Assembly (NCBI GenBank): GCA_030247675.1
Contig: JAOTRX010000005.1
Location: 310,001 to 374,000 of the forward strand
Length of the DNA: 64,000 nucleotides
Source: Desulforhopalus sp.
GTDB lineage: Bacteria > Desulfobacterota > Desulfobulbia > Desulfobulbales > Desulfocapsaceae
Direction: 5' to 3'
The notes under the pieces are model-generated. The model ran no database searches and was not told where the DNA came from. It saw nothing but the letters and a program-made list of their open reading frames with translations. This document shows, piece by piece, positions 52,982 through 61,969 of this stretch (its first letter is position 1; the number at the start of each line of letters is the position of its first letter). Both the position numbers and the translations under genes were made by a program.

Positions 52982-53976
52982 TTCTCAACCCTTTTTGAAT
53001 TCATAATGACGCTTTTTAACTCATCAATTCCATTACCGATTTCCATACGGATGATATGCTTGTCATCTGGATAGGTAAAATCCCCTTTTGCAAGCATCGA
53101 ACCAAGACTTGAAAGTTGGCTACGTTCGAGCATTCGCATGAAGCCTCGATATGTATCCCTTTGTAATTCGTCATGTGGTACGACGATGACGGGTGTGCCA
53201 ACCCGCAAGGCCTCGAAAGCTGACAAACCGGGAGAGGCCAGCACAAGATCGGCGCGGTGCATCAATTCCGCCACATTGGAAATATTTCTGTATACGGTGA
53301 CATTTTCGTGCATCGCAGCATGAGATCGAAGAACTTTCTGCAAATCATCATCGTGCCCGTAATGGCCGCCAAGAATGATATCAACAAGCATTGGCTGCTG
53401 CAGGTCAAGCAGTTGCAGTAATGCCTCAGAGGTCAGGTTTGCCGGGTCACTGCCGCCAAATATTAAGAGAATCCTTTTCGGTCCACAATTCTTTACCTTT
53501 GGCCGCTTTTGATATTCATAGAACTCGGGTCTTAAAATCCAATATTTGGGGCCGTAAAACGTGATCGTTCCGGTTTGACTATCGACAAAACGGACATTCT
53601 CAAAACGGCTGCCGATATCTGCGGTTACGGCAATATCCGCATATCTGTTGGCGCCGGTAAGGTTAGTAAAGATCACCAACAGGGACTTTAAGGTCTTTTT
53701 AATATCCCGAGCGAGATCCTCTGCAACGTCGATTTTATCAAAGATAATGATTTGCGGGCTTGTTAACCGGAGGTAGTTGAGGATTTCAGTATCATTTCCA
53801 AGTTGTGTTGCAGCAAACCCATTTTCACGAATCCTGGAGACAACCCCTTGGTCGCTTTTGGTTAAGAAATAGATATCTGCTTCGGAATGAAGTTCCCGGG
53901 CAAATGTGATTGATTGCTGTACATGACCTAAACCCAGACGAACACTCCCGTCTGTTATGAAGCAGACTTTTTTCAT
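52978..53976 (-). CDS. pseG: PseG-like UDP-sugar hydrolase
   Basis: A 332-residue GT-B fold protein like PseG, which frees the diacetamido sugar from UDP before PseI. Seen: the N-terminal ITDGSVRLGLGHVQQSITFA (GxGH loop), GPKRILLIFGGSDPANLT, and LMHRADLVLASPGLSAFEALRVGTPVIVVPHDELQ, a nucleotide-sugar site. A related glycosyltransferase function cannot be excluded. ATGA overlap with the next gene. Confidence 0.75.
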   Translation of the reverse strand: MKKVCFITDGSVRLGLGHVQQSITFARELHSEADIYFLTKSDQGVVSRIRENGFAATQLGNDTEILNYLRLTSPQIIIFDKIDVAEDLARDIKKTLKSLLVIFTNLTGANRYADIAVTADIGSRFENVRFVDSQTGTITFYGPKYWILRPEFYEYQKRPKVKNCGPKRILLIFGGSDPANLTSEALLQLLDLQQPMLVDIILGGHYGHDDDLQKVLRSHAAMHENVTVYRNISNVAELMHRADLVLASPGLSAFEALRVGTPVIVVPHDELQRDTYRGFMRMLERSQLSSLGSMLAKGDFTYPDDKHIIRMEIGNGIDELKSVIMNSKRVEK

Positions 53977-54063
53977 TTATTCAATCAGGGGTTGTGGTTA
54001 TGCTATTCACCAGCAAGAAAAAAGCAGCACACCTCTTCTGATCCCTCCACAGGCCGACATCGA

Positions 54064-54603
54064 TTAAGCCTTCTGCCTCTCTCCGATCCTCCTTGCCGGA
54101 CTCCCGACGTAAATCCCCCAGGGCGCGCAATCCTTATTTACAAAGCTGCCCGCACCAATCACGCAACCCTCACCGATGGTTACCGGCATAATCGTCGAGC
54201 GGGCACCTATATAAACGTCGTTGCCAATCTCCAATCTTCCTCCTAAAACCTTGCTTTCGCCTTTTGCCATTCCGTCGACCATTTTGAGGCCTGGAGCATG
54301 GGAATACGTTGCTGACAAAAAGACCGTACCAGGACCGGTCGACACGCGGTCGCCAATGATCGTTAAACCGCCACCCCAGATAATAGTATGTGGTTGTACA
54401 TCGGTATACTCACCGATTGTCACTCCTTCACCGGCAAAAATAAATGCAAAATCACGGATCTTGCAATGATTGCCCAAATCAACAACATGAGGAAAGGCGA
54501 TCTTGGCCATAGGGTAGATTTTCACGCCCTCGCCGCAGGATCTGAGTTTATCCTTCACGTTCTCCCCCATCAACTCAATGCCTTCAATGTTGTACGTTTC
54601 CAT
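54064..54603 (-). CDS. Left-handed beta-helix (hexapeptide) acyltransferase
   Basis: A 179-residue hexapeptide-repeat acyltransferase (VVDLGNHCKIRDFAFIFAGEGVTIGEYTDVQPHTII ... LEIGNDVYIGARSTIMPVTIGEGCVIGAGSFVNKDCAPWGIYVGSPARRIGER). Such enzymes move acetyl or related groups from CoA to amino or hydroxyl groups. The pathway needs an N-acetyltransferase (PseH); no GNAT-type PseH is in the cluster, so this may serve instead, or it may decorate the finished sugar. GGGAG precedes the ATG. Confidence 0.85.
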   Translation of the reverse strand: METYNIEGIELMGENVKDKLRSCGEGVKIYPMAKIAFPHVVDLGNHCKIRDFAFIFAGEGVTIGEYTDVQPHTIIWGGGLTIIGDRVSTGPGTVFLSATYSHAPGLKMVDGMAKGESKVLGGRLEIGNDVYIGARSTIMPVTIGEGCVIGAGSFVNKDCAPWGIYVGSPARRIGERQKA

Positions 54604-54612
54604 TTATCTCCC

Positions 54613-55641
54613 TCAGGTTAATTGAAACATCGTCTTACGTTTATCCAGCAAGTACTTGTATCTCTCGCTTTCCATCTCCGCCTTGTAATCAATCAACATT
54701 TCCTTAAAGGAAAATTTCGGGCTCCATTCCAAATCCCGTTTTGCCTTGCTAATGTCATAGAGAAAGGAATCCATCCCGTTTGACTTTTCGGGACGCTCAA
54801 TGATCACCGGCTGGGTTTTTGCCCCCCAGAACAGCTCGGCTATTGTTTCAGCCTGGGCTCGTAAAGTTAAATAATTTCCAGAAGCTATATTGAACAGACC
54901 AGATGCGGTATGAATGGCAATCGCCTGCAAAAATGCGGAGACCACATCTTTAACATAGACAATGTCGCGCCCAACATCGGGATCCCCCCAAATTTCCAGA
55001 GGCTGGCAGGCCATAGCTTTCTCAATGAATATCTGAAACCCTGTCTTGATAGGCTTCCCGTCTTTAAATATCTCGGTATGAGGGCCATATCCGTAAACCG
55101 GCGGAAGCCTGAAAATTACCCCGGTTAAACCGTACTGTGCCTGGTAGTGCATCACACAATCTTGTGCGGCACTCTCAGATATACTAAACATTGCGTATTC
55201 ACCCTGGTATCTGATCCCCCGCCCTTCTTCTTCACGAATCGCTTTGCTCGCTGCCCACAAACCCTGGGTGTTTCTGTGTGAGCTTGCATATATGATTTTA
55301 CCGACCTTATTTTCCTTGCAAAAATCGAGTATGTTCAAGGTCCCGATAACATTTACGGTGATGTAGTCACGCGGGTCGTATTGCTCCTGGCCAACATTGG
55401 CCGGCTGACAAGCGGCCAGGTGAATCACCGCATCATAGCTTGTCTTGGGTAATGCCTCAAAATCGCCTTTATGGGTGATATCGACGTTGATATATTGAAC
55501 CCCAATGTTTTTATAGTGGGTTCGTCCAACATCACTGATGTCCGTTGCCGTGACCTTACAACCTTGGCTCAACAGTTCATCGATAAGATAGGTAGCAATA
55601 AAACCCGATGCTCCGAAAACGAGTACGTGCCTGGCCTTCAT
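54613..55641 (-). CDS. NAD-dependent epimerase/dehydratase-fold protein with altered active site
   Basis: A 342-residue extended-SDR protein. The nucleotide motif GASGFIA (residues 10-16), ATDISD, and the end of the core FRLPPVYGYGP are normal. The catalytic Tyr-x3-Lys is not: the aligned segment reads F152-S-I-S-E156 followed by the expected SAAQDCVMHYQAQYGL. A nearby Y149 is not followed by Lys. It may be inactive, may bind substrate only, or may use another residue. It lies between the acyltransferase and pseF in the sugar operon. Substrate unknown. Confidence 0.8.
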   Translation of the reverse strand: MKARHVLVFGASGFIATYLIDELLSQGCKVTATDISDVGRTHYKNIGVQYINVDITHKGDFEALPKTSYDAVIHLAACQPANVGQEQYDPRDYITVNVIGTLNILDFCKENKVGKIIYASSHRNTQGLWAASKAIREEEGRGIRYQGEYAMFSISESAAQDCVMHYQAQYGLTGVIFRLPPVYGYGPHTEIFKDGKPIKTGFQIFIEKAMACQPLEIWGDPDVGRDIVYVKDVVSAFLQAIAIHTASGLFNIASGNYLTLRAQAETIAELFWGAKTQPVIIERPEKSNGMDSFLYDISKAKRDLEWSPKFSFKEMLIDYKAEMESERYKYLLDKRKTMFQLT

Positions 55642-55661
55642 TCTTACGTCCCCAAATGTTT

Positions 55662-56396
55662 TTAAGGATTTCGAACAGATCCTTTATTACCCATATCAAC
55701 CAAAACACCATCAGCCAAAAGGATAGCCGCAAACATTTCAGCACGCACCCAATCATCCTGCGTGTCAATATCCTGCACTCGCCACCGAGGAATCATAATC
55801 GGCTTGGTATATCGATCAAAAAAGCGCCTTTCTTGCGTCCACGCCAAAGCTCTTCCCCAGTAAAATTGACCGGCGTCATGAAGTGCAACGGGTAAGTCTT
55901 GTGAACGAGTGGCAGCATGTTCGGGGAAAAACATGCGAACTCCTCCCTCGTCGGTCATCTCGAATGAGCGAAAAATAGGTGCGGCAAAATCGGTTGCAGT
56001 AAACACATAATCCCAGTCTCCGGACTGGAGTTCTGCCCATCCTTTATGCAGATCATCAACCCGCATAAAGGGTGCTGTAGCATAGATACAGCATACGGCA
56101 ATTACGTCCCATCCTTGATCCAGAGCCCATTGAGTCGCATGGGCAACGACGGGTGCTGTTCCAGCAAAATCGTTCGCAAGTTCCTCGGGTCGCATGAAGG
56201 GGACTTCCGCACCCCATTGTCTTGCTATTCCAGCAATCTCAATATCATCGGTGGATACGATAATGTGCTGAAACAAACCGGATGCCTTGGCGGCCTCAAT
56301 CGACCAGGCGATCATTGGCTTGCCGCAGAATTCCCTAATATTCTTGCGAGGAATGCGTTTACTTCCCCCTCTCGCTGGAATGATAGCGATATTCAT
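55662..56396 (-). CDS. pseF: CMP-pseudaminic acid synthetase PseF (acylneuraminate cytidylyltransferase family)
   Basis: A 244-residue enzyme that links the nonulosonic acid to CMP. The N-terminal NIAIIPARGGSKRIPRKNIREFCGKPMIAWSIEAA is the family signature, followed by IIVSTDDIEIA and the C-terminal WRVQDIDTQDDWVRAEM. The start is the ATG at 56396, overlapping pseC by 4 bases; a longer frame gives no family match. Confidence 0.92.
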   Translation of the reverse strand: MNIAIIPARGGSKRIPRKNIREFCGKPMIAWSIEAAKASGLFQHIIVSTDDIEIAGIARQWGAEVPFMRPEELANDFAGTAPVVAHATQWALDQGWDVIAVCCIYATAPFMRVDDLHKGWAELQSGDWDYVFTATDFAAPIFRSFEMTDEGGVRMFFPEHAATRSQDLPVALHDAGQFYWGRALAWTQERRFFDRYTKPIMIPRWRVQDIDTQDDWVRAEMFAAILLADGVLVDMGNKGSVRNP

Positions 56397-57562
56397 ATGC
56401 CCACCGCCTCGCACAAGATCGCCACCACATGGTCCTGTTGTGTTACCGTCAATCCGGGAAACAAAGGGATAGTCAACGCCTCGCCAAAATAACTTTCCGC
56501 CTGCGGACAATATCCGGCACGAAAGCCCATTTGCTCATAGTGCGGCTGGCGATAGACCGGAATGTAATGCAAATTTACTCGTATATTCCCATCGGTAAGT
56601 CTGTTGTATACTTGCCGTTGCGTCGTGCTGATTTCTTTTAGTCTCAAGCGGATAACGTAGAGATGATAGCCTGAGTAGCTGTCGGCATGTTGCCATGGAG
56701 TTGTTACCGGCAAAGCATCTAACAGGTGGTCATAGCGTTTGGCGATTTCGTGACGTTTAGCTACAAATTCATCAACTCGCTGCAGTTGGCTTTGCCCCAA
56801 GGCCGCTTGCATGTCCGTCATCCGGTAGTTAAACCCCAGATCAATCTGCTGGTAATTCCAGATTTCATTTGCCGGACGCGGCTGCATATCATCTTCGGAG
56901 CTGGTGATGCCATGACTACGCAACTGACGCATATTCTTGGCCAAGGTTGCGTTATTTGTCACCGCCATTCCTCCTTCGCCGGTGGTGATGATTTTTACCG
57001 GATGGAAACTAAAAATAGTGATGTCACTATAGCGGCAATTGCCTATAGGGTCCCCTTTATATTTGCCGCCGATAGCATGAGAGGCGTCCTCAATTACCTT
57101 GAAGCCATATTTTTGACTTAAGGCGTGTATACCGGCCAAATCGCAGGGTTGACCACATAAATGTACTGGAATCAAAACTTTGGGGAGTTTCCCGATCTTG
57201 TCAGCTTGAACAAGTTTTTTTGTAAGACTTGCGACGCTCATGTTGTAGGTTCGTGGGTCGATATCGACAAAATCGACTGTGGCTCCACAATACAAAGCAC
57301 AGTTGGCACTGGCAACAAAAGTGATCGGAGTGGTCCAGACGCTATCGCCCTTGCCTACACCCAGAGCAAGGCACGCAATGTGTAATGCGCTGGTAGCGCT
57401 GTTGACGGCAACCGCAAATTGAGCATCGCAGAAATCCGCAACTGCTTTTTCAAAAGCCGGTACAGCAGGCCCCTGCGTTAAATAGTCAGAATACAGTACA
57501 TCAACGACAGCCTGAATATCGTTTTCGGAAATATCCTGTCTACCATAAGGTATGAAATTCAT
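56393..57562 (-). CDS. pseC: UDP-4-keto-sugar aminotransferase PseC
   Basis: A 389-residue PLP enzyme of the DegT/DnrJ/EryC1 family. PLP lysine K190 is in FSFHPVKIITTGEGGMA, and D159 in EDASHAIGGKYKG contacts the cofactor. IPYGRQDISENDIQAVVDVLYSDYLTQGP is a usual PseC start. It adds an amino group at C4 of the PseB product. It follows pseB by 8 bases. Confidence 0.94.
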   Translation of the reverse strand: MNFIPYGRQDISENDIQAVVDVLYSDYLTQGPAVPAFEKAVADFCDAQFAVAVNSATSALHIACLALGVGKGDSVWTTPITFVASANCALYCGATVDFVDIDPRTYNMSVASLTKKLVQADKIGKLPKVLIPVHLCGQPCDLAGIHALSQKYGFKVIEDASHAIGGKYKGDPIGNCRYSDITIFSFHPVKIITTGEGGMAVTNNATLAKNMRQLRSHGITSSEDDMQPRPANEIWNYQQIDLGFNYRMTDMQAALGQSQLQRVDEFVAKRHEIAKRYDHLLDALPVTTPWQHADSYSGYHLYVIRLRLKEISTTQRQVYNRLTDGNIRVNLHYIPVYRQPHYEQMGFRAGYCPQAESYFGEALTIPLFPGLTVTQQDHVVAILCEAVGI

Positions 57563-57570
57563 CTTATTGC

Positions 57571-58581
57571 CTATATTTCATGACCAGGATCGACTTGCTC
57601 TTTAATAAGCCTGTACAACTGTTCAACGGTCAAAAATTCTTCATTACTGCCACTATTGTAGGCAAATCCTTCATTGACAAGCTTCGCCCCCATCTTTTCA
57701 CAATACTCGTCAATTGTATATTGCGCCCCTAAGGGTAGAATCGCATAATATTTCCCAAGATCAACAGTATTGAAACTATCACTTGCGGTAATCATTTCTT
57801 CATGAATTTTTTCACCCGGTCTAACACCTATAACTGGGTGGCTGCACTCAGGCCCAATGGCTTGGACCAAGTCAGTGATCCTGTACGATGGAATTTTAGG
57901 GACAAGAATTTCTCCACCCAAAGAATTTTCAATCGTCCACAAAACCATTTCTACACCGTCTGCCAAACTGATATTAAACCTTGTCATTTTGGGATCCGTT
58001 ATTGGCAACACTCCACTTGAACGTCTTTCTAAAAAGAATGGGATAACCGAACCCCGGCTACCCAGGACATTTCCATAACGAACGACACTGAAACGAATCT
58101 CCCTCTTTCCTTTTATGTTATTTGCCGCAACGAAGAGCTTGTCTGAACACAATTTTGTCGCACCGTAGAGATTTATCGGAGCGGCTGCCTTGTCTGTTGA
58201 TAATGCCACAACGCACTTCACATCTGTATCTAAGCATGCCTCAATGAGATTTTGTGCACCAAGTATGTTTGTTTTTATGCACTCAAAAGGATTGTACTCA
58301 GCAGTGGGGACCTGTTTGAGTGCCGCTGCATGAACTACAATGTCGATTCCCTCAAGAGCACGATACAACCTTGATTTATCACGAACATCGCCAATAAAAA
58401 AACGAAGACAGTCGCTTTTTGCTTGGGTATAAATTTGCTGCATTTCAAACTGTTTAAGCTCGTCCCGAGAAAAAATTACCAAGCGTTTTACTTTCGGATA
58501 TCTTCTCAAGATGTTTTCGACAAAGGCTTTACCAAAAGAGCCAGTTCCACCGGTTATGAGAATAGACTTGTTTGAAAGCAT
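57571..58581 (-). CDS. pseB: UDP-GlcNAc 4,6-dehydratase (inverting) PseB
   Basis: A 336-residue SDR, first enzyme of pseudaminic acid synthesis. NADP motif TGGTGSFG (residues 10-17); catalytic T129-D130-K131 and Y139-x3-K143 agree closely with the residues known in Helicobacter PseB. The FSRDELKQFEMQ stretch also fits. The start is the ATG at 58581 with AAGGGG upstream rather than the longer frame to 58629. First gene of the minus-strand cluster; a good sigma-70-type promoter is at 58716-58745. Confidence 0.94.
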   Translation of the reverse strand: MLSNKSILITGGTGSFGKAFVENILRRYPKVKRLVIFSRDELKQFEMQQIYTQAKSDCLRFFIGDVRDKSRLYRALEGIDIVVHAAALKQVPTAEYNPFECIKTNILGAQNLIEACLDTDVKCVVALSTDKAAAPINLYGATKLCSDKLFVAANNIKGKREIRFSVVRYGNVLGSRGSVIPFFLERRSSGVLPITDPKMTRFNISLADGVEMVLWTIENSLGGEILVPKIPSYRITDLVQAIGPECSHPVIGVRPGEKIHEEMITASDSFNTVDLGKYYAILPLGAQYTIDEYCEKMGAKLVNEGFAYNSGSNEEFLTVEQLYRLIKEQVDPGHEI

Positions 58582-58715
58582 TGCACTTAGCCCCTTTATT
58601 GTGGTTTTTATAAAAATTTTAGATCGCAATTAAATACAACCCAGAGCTAGACCAACTTTCGCAATAGGCCAATAATTATTGGAATCAACTTTAACAGCTT
58701 GAAGTGATACTAAAA

Positions 58716-58745
58716 ATCATATGCTATTCACATCTGGCGTGTCAA
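58716..58745 (-). promoter_or_regulatory. Sigma-70-type promoter of the pse operon
   Basis: On the minus strand TTGACA, 18 bases, TATGAT. It would give a leader of about 130 bases before pseB. This suggests housekeeping rather than flagellar-sigma control of the sugar genes. Confidence 0.65.
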
Positions 58746-58926
58746 TTCTTCTGGAAACAATTTAGTCTTTAAAAGAACAAAACCCCGCAAATCACGATAA
58801 ATATTATATCCTTCTATTTCCCCCTCCTTTCTTCAAATCATCCTCAGCTGCTTCCTGCATTTCCTTCTTTGTGATCAGAGCGTAAGGTTCACAATTCTCT
58901 TGTTACACAGTTGCTTAGGAATAATT

Positions 58927-58955
58927 TTGATGCTACTATAAAAACCTGATAAGAT
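58927..58955 (+). promoter_or_regulatory. Possible sigma-70-type promoter for the PilZ genes
   Basis: TTGATG, 17 bases, TAAGAT, about 57 bases before the first PilZ gene. Both boxes are two bases from consensus. Confidence 0.35.
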
Positions 58956-59011
58956 TTAAACATTGGCCCTTTCCAGCATTTTCTTCCCACAGAACAACAC
59001 AAAACTGCCAT

Positions 59012-59695
59012 ATGATCGCCGACCTTGAAACCCTGCAAGCCATCCCCAACGGCAAACCGGTACGAATTTTCATCCCGCTCGTCAACCGGCAGGAAAGGTT
59101 GAGGGCTCAGTGTGTCTGCCAGGATATTCATCCACCGAAATTTTCCCTGGTTTTCAAGCCGGGCGTGTTACCACTGGAAGAAATTGACCACATACAACCG
59201 TGTATCGTGAGTATTGACATGGGGGGGCCAACTCTATCCATAGAAGCAATGATCCAAGAAGTTGTTAATCGGCAAACCCTGCAGATGATCCAGCGAAAAA
59301 CCATAAGTCATGAACAGATGAGGGATTTTTTCCGGATTGATGCAGTCACCAGGGTTATCACCAGTTCTTTTCGTACACAGTTCACCAATCAAAACAGTGA
59401 GCCGTGGTCAATCCAGGGAGAGACAGTGGATATCAGCGGCAGTGGCATCCTGGCAATTTTCCCGACCCCGCCACCAGATGACACACACGTAAAGCTGCAG
59501 ATAACCATTCCTTCTACCGAGCCAGAAACAGTCGCCGCTATCGCCCATCAAGTGCGCGTCCAGAAGCTGAAGGATGGCAGATTTGAAGTAGCCTATCACT
59601 TTGACGACATCGACATAGAAGACCGCGACAAGATTATTGGCTGTTGCCTCGTGCTGCAGAGAAAGTTGCTTCGTCTGAAGATCAATGTCGCGTAA
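59012..59695 (+). CDS. PilZ-domain (YcgR-like) c-di-GMP effector
   Basis: A 227-residue protein with an N-terminal beta-rich domain (about 1-95) and a PilZ domain. The c-di-GMP motif is intact: R104-D-F-F-R108 (RxxxR) and D140-I-S-G-S-G145 (D/NxSxxG). YcgR proteins with this layout bind the motor and slow or bias it when c-di-GMP is high. It is paralogous to the next gene. Confidence 0.85.
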   Translation: MIADLETLQAIPNGKPVRIFIPLVNRQERLRAQCVCQDIHPPKFSLVFKPGVLPLEEIDHIQPCIVSIDMGGPTLSIEAMIQEVVNRQTLQMIQRKTISHEQMRDFFRIDAVTRVITSSFRTQFTNQNSEPWSIQGETVDISGSGILAIFPTPPPDDTHVKLQITIPSTEPETVAAIAHQVRVQKLKDGRFEVAYHFDDIDIEDRDKIIGCCLVLQRKLLRLKINVA

Positions 59696-59736
59696 AATCA
59701 TCCCAATAATCCTTGCCGCATTGATGAGATACCACC

Positions 59737-60417
59737 ATGCCTGAACAGGACATTCAAAGCATCATACAATCAATACCTGACGGTCAATCTGCCACCATTG
59801 TCTTAACCGACAAGACCGGCGAAAAGAAACATCTTCAGGGAGCATTTAAAGGAGCGAAGCCACCATTCTTCTTCTTCCTTTTTCCTCCGGAAGTATTGCC
59901 GGCCAACCTGGACACAGTAAGTAAATGCCCCTTTGCCAGCCGGGACCTCAGCGACAAGGATGTCGCCTTCGTTGCCGAGATAGTATCCCAGCCAAATGAC
60001 CAGACACTGGAATTGATGGCAAGAAACACTGTGCAAGCGGCTGATCTTCGCCAATTTTTCCGGGTGACCCTGCGCACCCGGATCATTGTTCGCTTTTTCC
60101 CAGATGAAAACACTGAGGACCAGCGCAGCTGGGAAATGGCAGGTGAAACTGTCGATATTTCGCAATCTGGGGTCTTAGCTATTTTTCCAGACGAGTGCAG
60201 CAATTCCAGTTCACTCGACCTTGAAATATCCCTTGTTAACCCGGTTAAGAGAGTATTCTGCACCAGCCACGTCATCCGCTCGAAACGGTTAAAAAAAGAT
60301 CGCTGGCTCATTTCCTTTCACTTTGACGAGATATCATCGACAGACCGAGATGCTATCGCTAAAAATTGTTTTGCCGAACAGCGGCGCCAGCTTCGGGATA
60401 AAGGCCAGACTTTTTAA
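59737..60417 (+). CDS. PilZ-domain (YcgR-like) c-di-GMP effector, second copy
   Basis: A 226-residue paralogue of the preceding gene with the same two-part layout. Ligand motifs R105-Q-F-F-R109 and D140-I-S-Q-S-G145 are intact. The N-terminal domain differs more, with an unusual run PPFFFFLFPP (residues 42-51). The two copies may meet different partners. It is followed within 44 bases by a FliK-like gene. Confidence 0.85.
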   Translation: MPEQDIQSIIQSIPDGQSATIVLTDKTGEKKHLQGAFKGAKPPFFFFLFPPEVLPANLDTVSKCPFASRDLSDKDVAFVAEIVSQPNDQTLELMARNTVQAADLRQFFRVTLRTRIIVRFFPDENTEDQRSWEMAGETVDISQSGVLAIFPDECSNSSSLDLEISLVNPVKRVFCTSHVIRSKRLKKDRWLISFHFDEISSTDRDAIAKNCFAEQRRQLRDKGQTF

Positions 60418-60461
60418 ATGGATACACCTAACCTTTTGGCATCCTTTGCCGATACAGCAGA

Positions 60462-61505
60462 ATGGATACCATCAACCCCCTTTCATCCATATTGCCAGTC
60501 GGTTCTGCCACTTCTCAAGGCCGAGGGCGAAGTCACGGCCAGCAATTTCCAGCAACTGGGCAAATTCTCAAGGCTGTGGTTCTTGAAACAAACGGCAATG
60601 ATCGCTTTGTCCTCGACATTGGCGGTAACCGCCTCTCGGCCAGTTCTCAAGCTGCGCTCTCTCCCGGCCAAATCCTCCAACTGCAGGTAACCAGAACCCA
60701 GCCACAGATTGAACTGAAAATCGTTAACGACACACTCAGCCGCTTTGTTGGTCGATCACTTACTCTTCTCAATAAAAATATTGATCTCACAGCACTTTTT
60801 GCAGCAATGGATAAGCATATCCCACCAATGCTGCAACAACTTACTCCTACAAGCCGCAATGTCCTTGAAGGCTTTTTCGCTCTGCAACAAACACCTTTTG
60901 GTGATAAAAACGATGGGGTGGTCCTCAAACAACTCACCGACAGGTTGGGATTAAACCTAGAACGCCTCTTGGCAGCCGGGGACAAGGTCGGTGCCATGCA
61001 CACTCTCAAAGCCGCTCTCTTAGAAATCGCGCACCATTTCTCTGCCGCGGAACACCTCGCAGAGACCACTCAAAAAATCCTTACCACCCTGGAACTTTTT
61101 CAAATTGCGCAACTTCATACCAATAGTCCAAGCCAGCAAATTTTTCCTTTGCCTTTGCCCTTTGTCGAACAAGGGTATCTTGTCGTTGAGGAGCAGGGAA
61201 AAGATATCGAAGGAAAGCGACAAAAAGAGGAGGAAAGCCGGTTTTCACTCCACTTGACGATGGCCGACATCGGCAATCTGCGCATCGATTTTCTTCAAAA
61301 TCCCGCTGGATTATATATCAGATTCCACGCAGACTCCCAGGAAACTGCCGATTTTATAGCGGCCCACAGCGATTCATTAGAAGCTGCCATAACCGGAATT
61401 CCAGTGATCAGCCTGGCCTTTTCAAGCGGAGCCTTAGATCCTATTAATGAACTCATCCGTCACCTGCTGCCGGATGGGAACTCAATGCTCGACACTAAGG
61501 TTTAA
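60462..61505 (+). CDS. Second FliK-like (hook-length control C-domain) protein
   Basis: A 347-residue protein. The N-terminal half has a beta-rich GQILKAVVLETNGNDRFVLDIGGNRLSASSQAALSPGQILQLQV stretch and helices; the C-terminus resembles Flg_hook (RFSLHLTMADIGNLRIDFLQNPAGLYIRFHADSQETADFIAAHSDSLEAAITG). It ends 2 bases before an FlhB-C-like gene, and FliK and FlhB domains are known partners, so both likely modulate export switching. No good ribosome site precedes this ATG; the exact start is uncertain. Confidence 0.75.
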   Translation: MDTINPLSSILPVGSATSQGRGRSHGQQFPATGQILKAVVLETNGNDRFVLDIGGNRLSASSQAALSPGQILQLQVTRTQPQIELKIVNDTLSRFVGRSLTLLNKNIDLTALFAAMDKHIPPMLQQLTPTSRNVLEGFFALQQTPFGDKNDGVVLKQLTDRLGLNLERLLAAGDKVGAMHTLKAALLEIAHHFSAAEHLAETTQKILTTLELFQIAQLHTNSPSQQIFPLPLPFVEQGYLVVEEQGKDIEGKRQKEEESRFSLHLTMADIGNLRIDFLQNPAGLYIRFHADSQETADFIAAHSDSLEAAITGIPVISLAFSSGALDPINELIRHLLPDGNSMLDTKV

Positions 61506-61507
61506 AA

Positions 61508-61798
61508 ATGGCAGAGCAAAAAGTCATCAATAAGGCCGTCGCCATAATATATGATGAAAAGGAGGGTGCTGCACCCAGGGTCGCAGCCAGCGGCAAAGGT
61601 GTAGTTGCGGAAAAAATTATCGCCACGGCGAGGGAGGCCGGTGTACATATCAAGGAGGATGCCAACCTTGTTGAGATACTCGCTAAGATTCCAATTGGCA
61701 ACGAGATACCGGTGGAACTTTACCAGACCGTAGCAGAGGTGCTTGCTTTCGTTTATCAGGTCAACAACAAATTTAAAGAAAAATTGGGTAAGCGTTAG
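61508..61798 (+). CDS. Free-standing FlhB C-terminal-like protein (FhlB type)
   Basis: A 96-residue protein matching the FlhB cytoplasmic C-terminal domain (AVAIIYDEKEGAAPRVAASGKGVVAEKIIATAREAGVHIKEDANLVEILAKIPIGNEIPVELYQTVAEVLAFVYQVNNKFKEK). It starts where the cleaved FlhB fragment would start, just after the NPTH motif, so it may stand in for or compete with FlhB-CC at the export gate. Full-length flhB is at 25674. Confidence 0.88.
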   Translation: MAEQKVINKAVAIIYDEKEGAAPRVAASGKGVVAEKIIATAREAGVHIKEDANLVEILAKIPIGNEIPVELYQTVAEVLAFVYQVNNKFKEKLGKR

Positions 61799-61823
61799 CC
61801 CTAACCATCTTCTTCAATAAATC

Positions 61824-61862
61824 AAAAAAATAGGGGTGCAGCATGACTCATGCTGCACCCCT
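61824..61862 (-). terminator. Rho-independent terminator after the tRNA genes
   Basis: A 31-base near-perfect palindrome with 15-bp arms (AGGGGTGCAGCATGA / TCATGCTGCACCCCT); on the minus strand it is followed by TATTTTTTT. It ends the tRNA transcript and separates it from the convergent FlhB-C-like gene. Confidence 0.85.
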
Positions 61863-61880
61863 CACATCATTCCAACTAAT

Positions 61881-61957
<77 letters not shown>

Positions 61958-61969
61958 AATTTCGTTTCA

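Larger units (their letters stand above)
58582..59011. other. Divergent AT-rich control region between pseB and the PilZ genes
   Basis: A 430-base non-coding gap, more AT-rich than its neighbours. It holds the pse operon promoter (58716-58745, minus) and a weaker promoter for the PilZ genes (58927-58955, plus). No gene or repeat is evident. Confidence 0.6.

Noticed and set aside
60418..60690. 90-codon ORF starting right after the second PilZ gene
   Set aside because: Different frame from the FliK-like gene that covers the same bases and has recognisable domains; no family resemblance.
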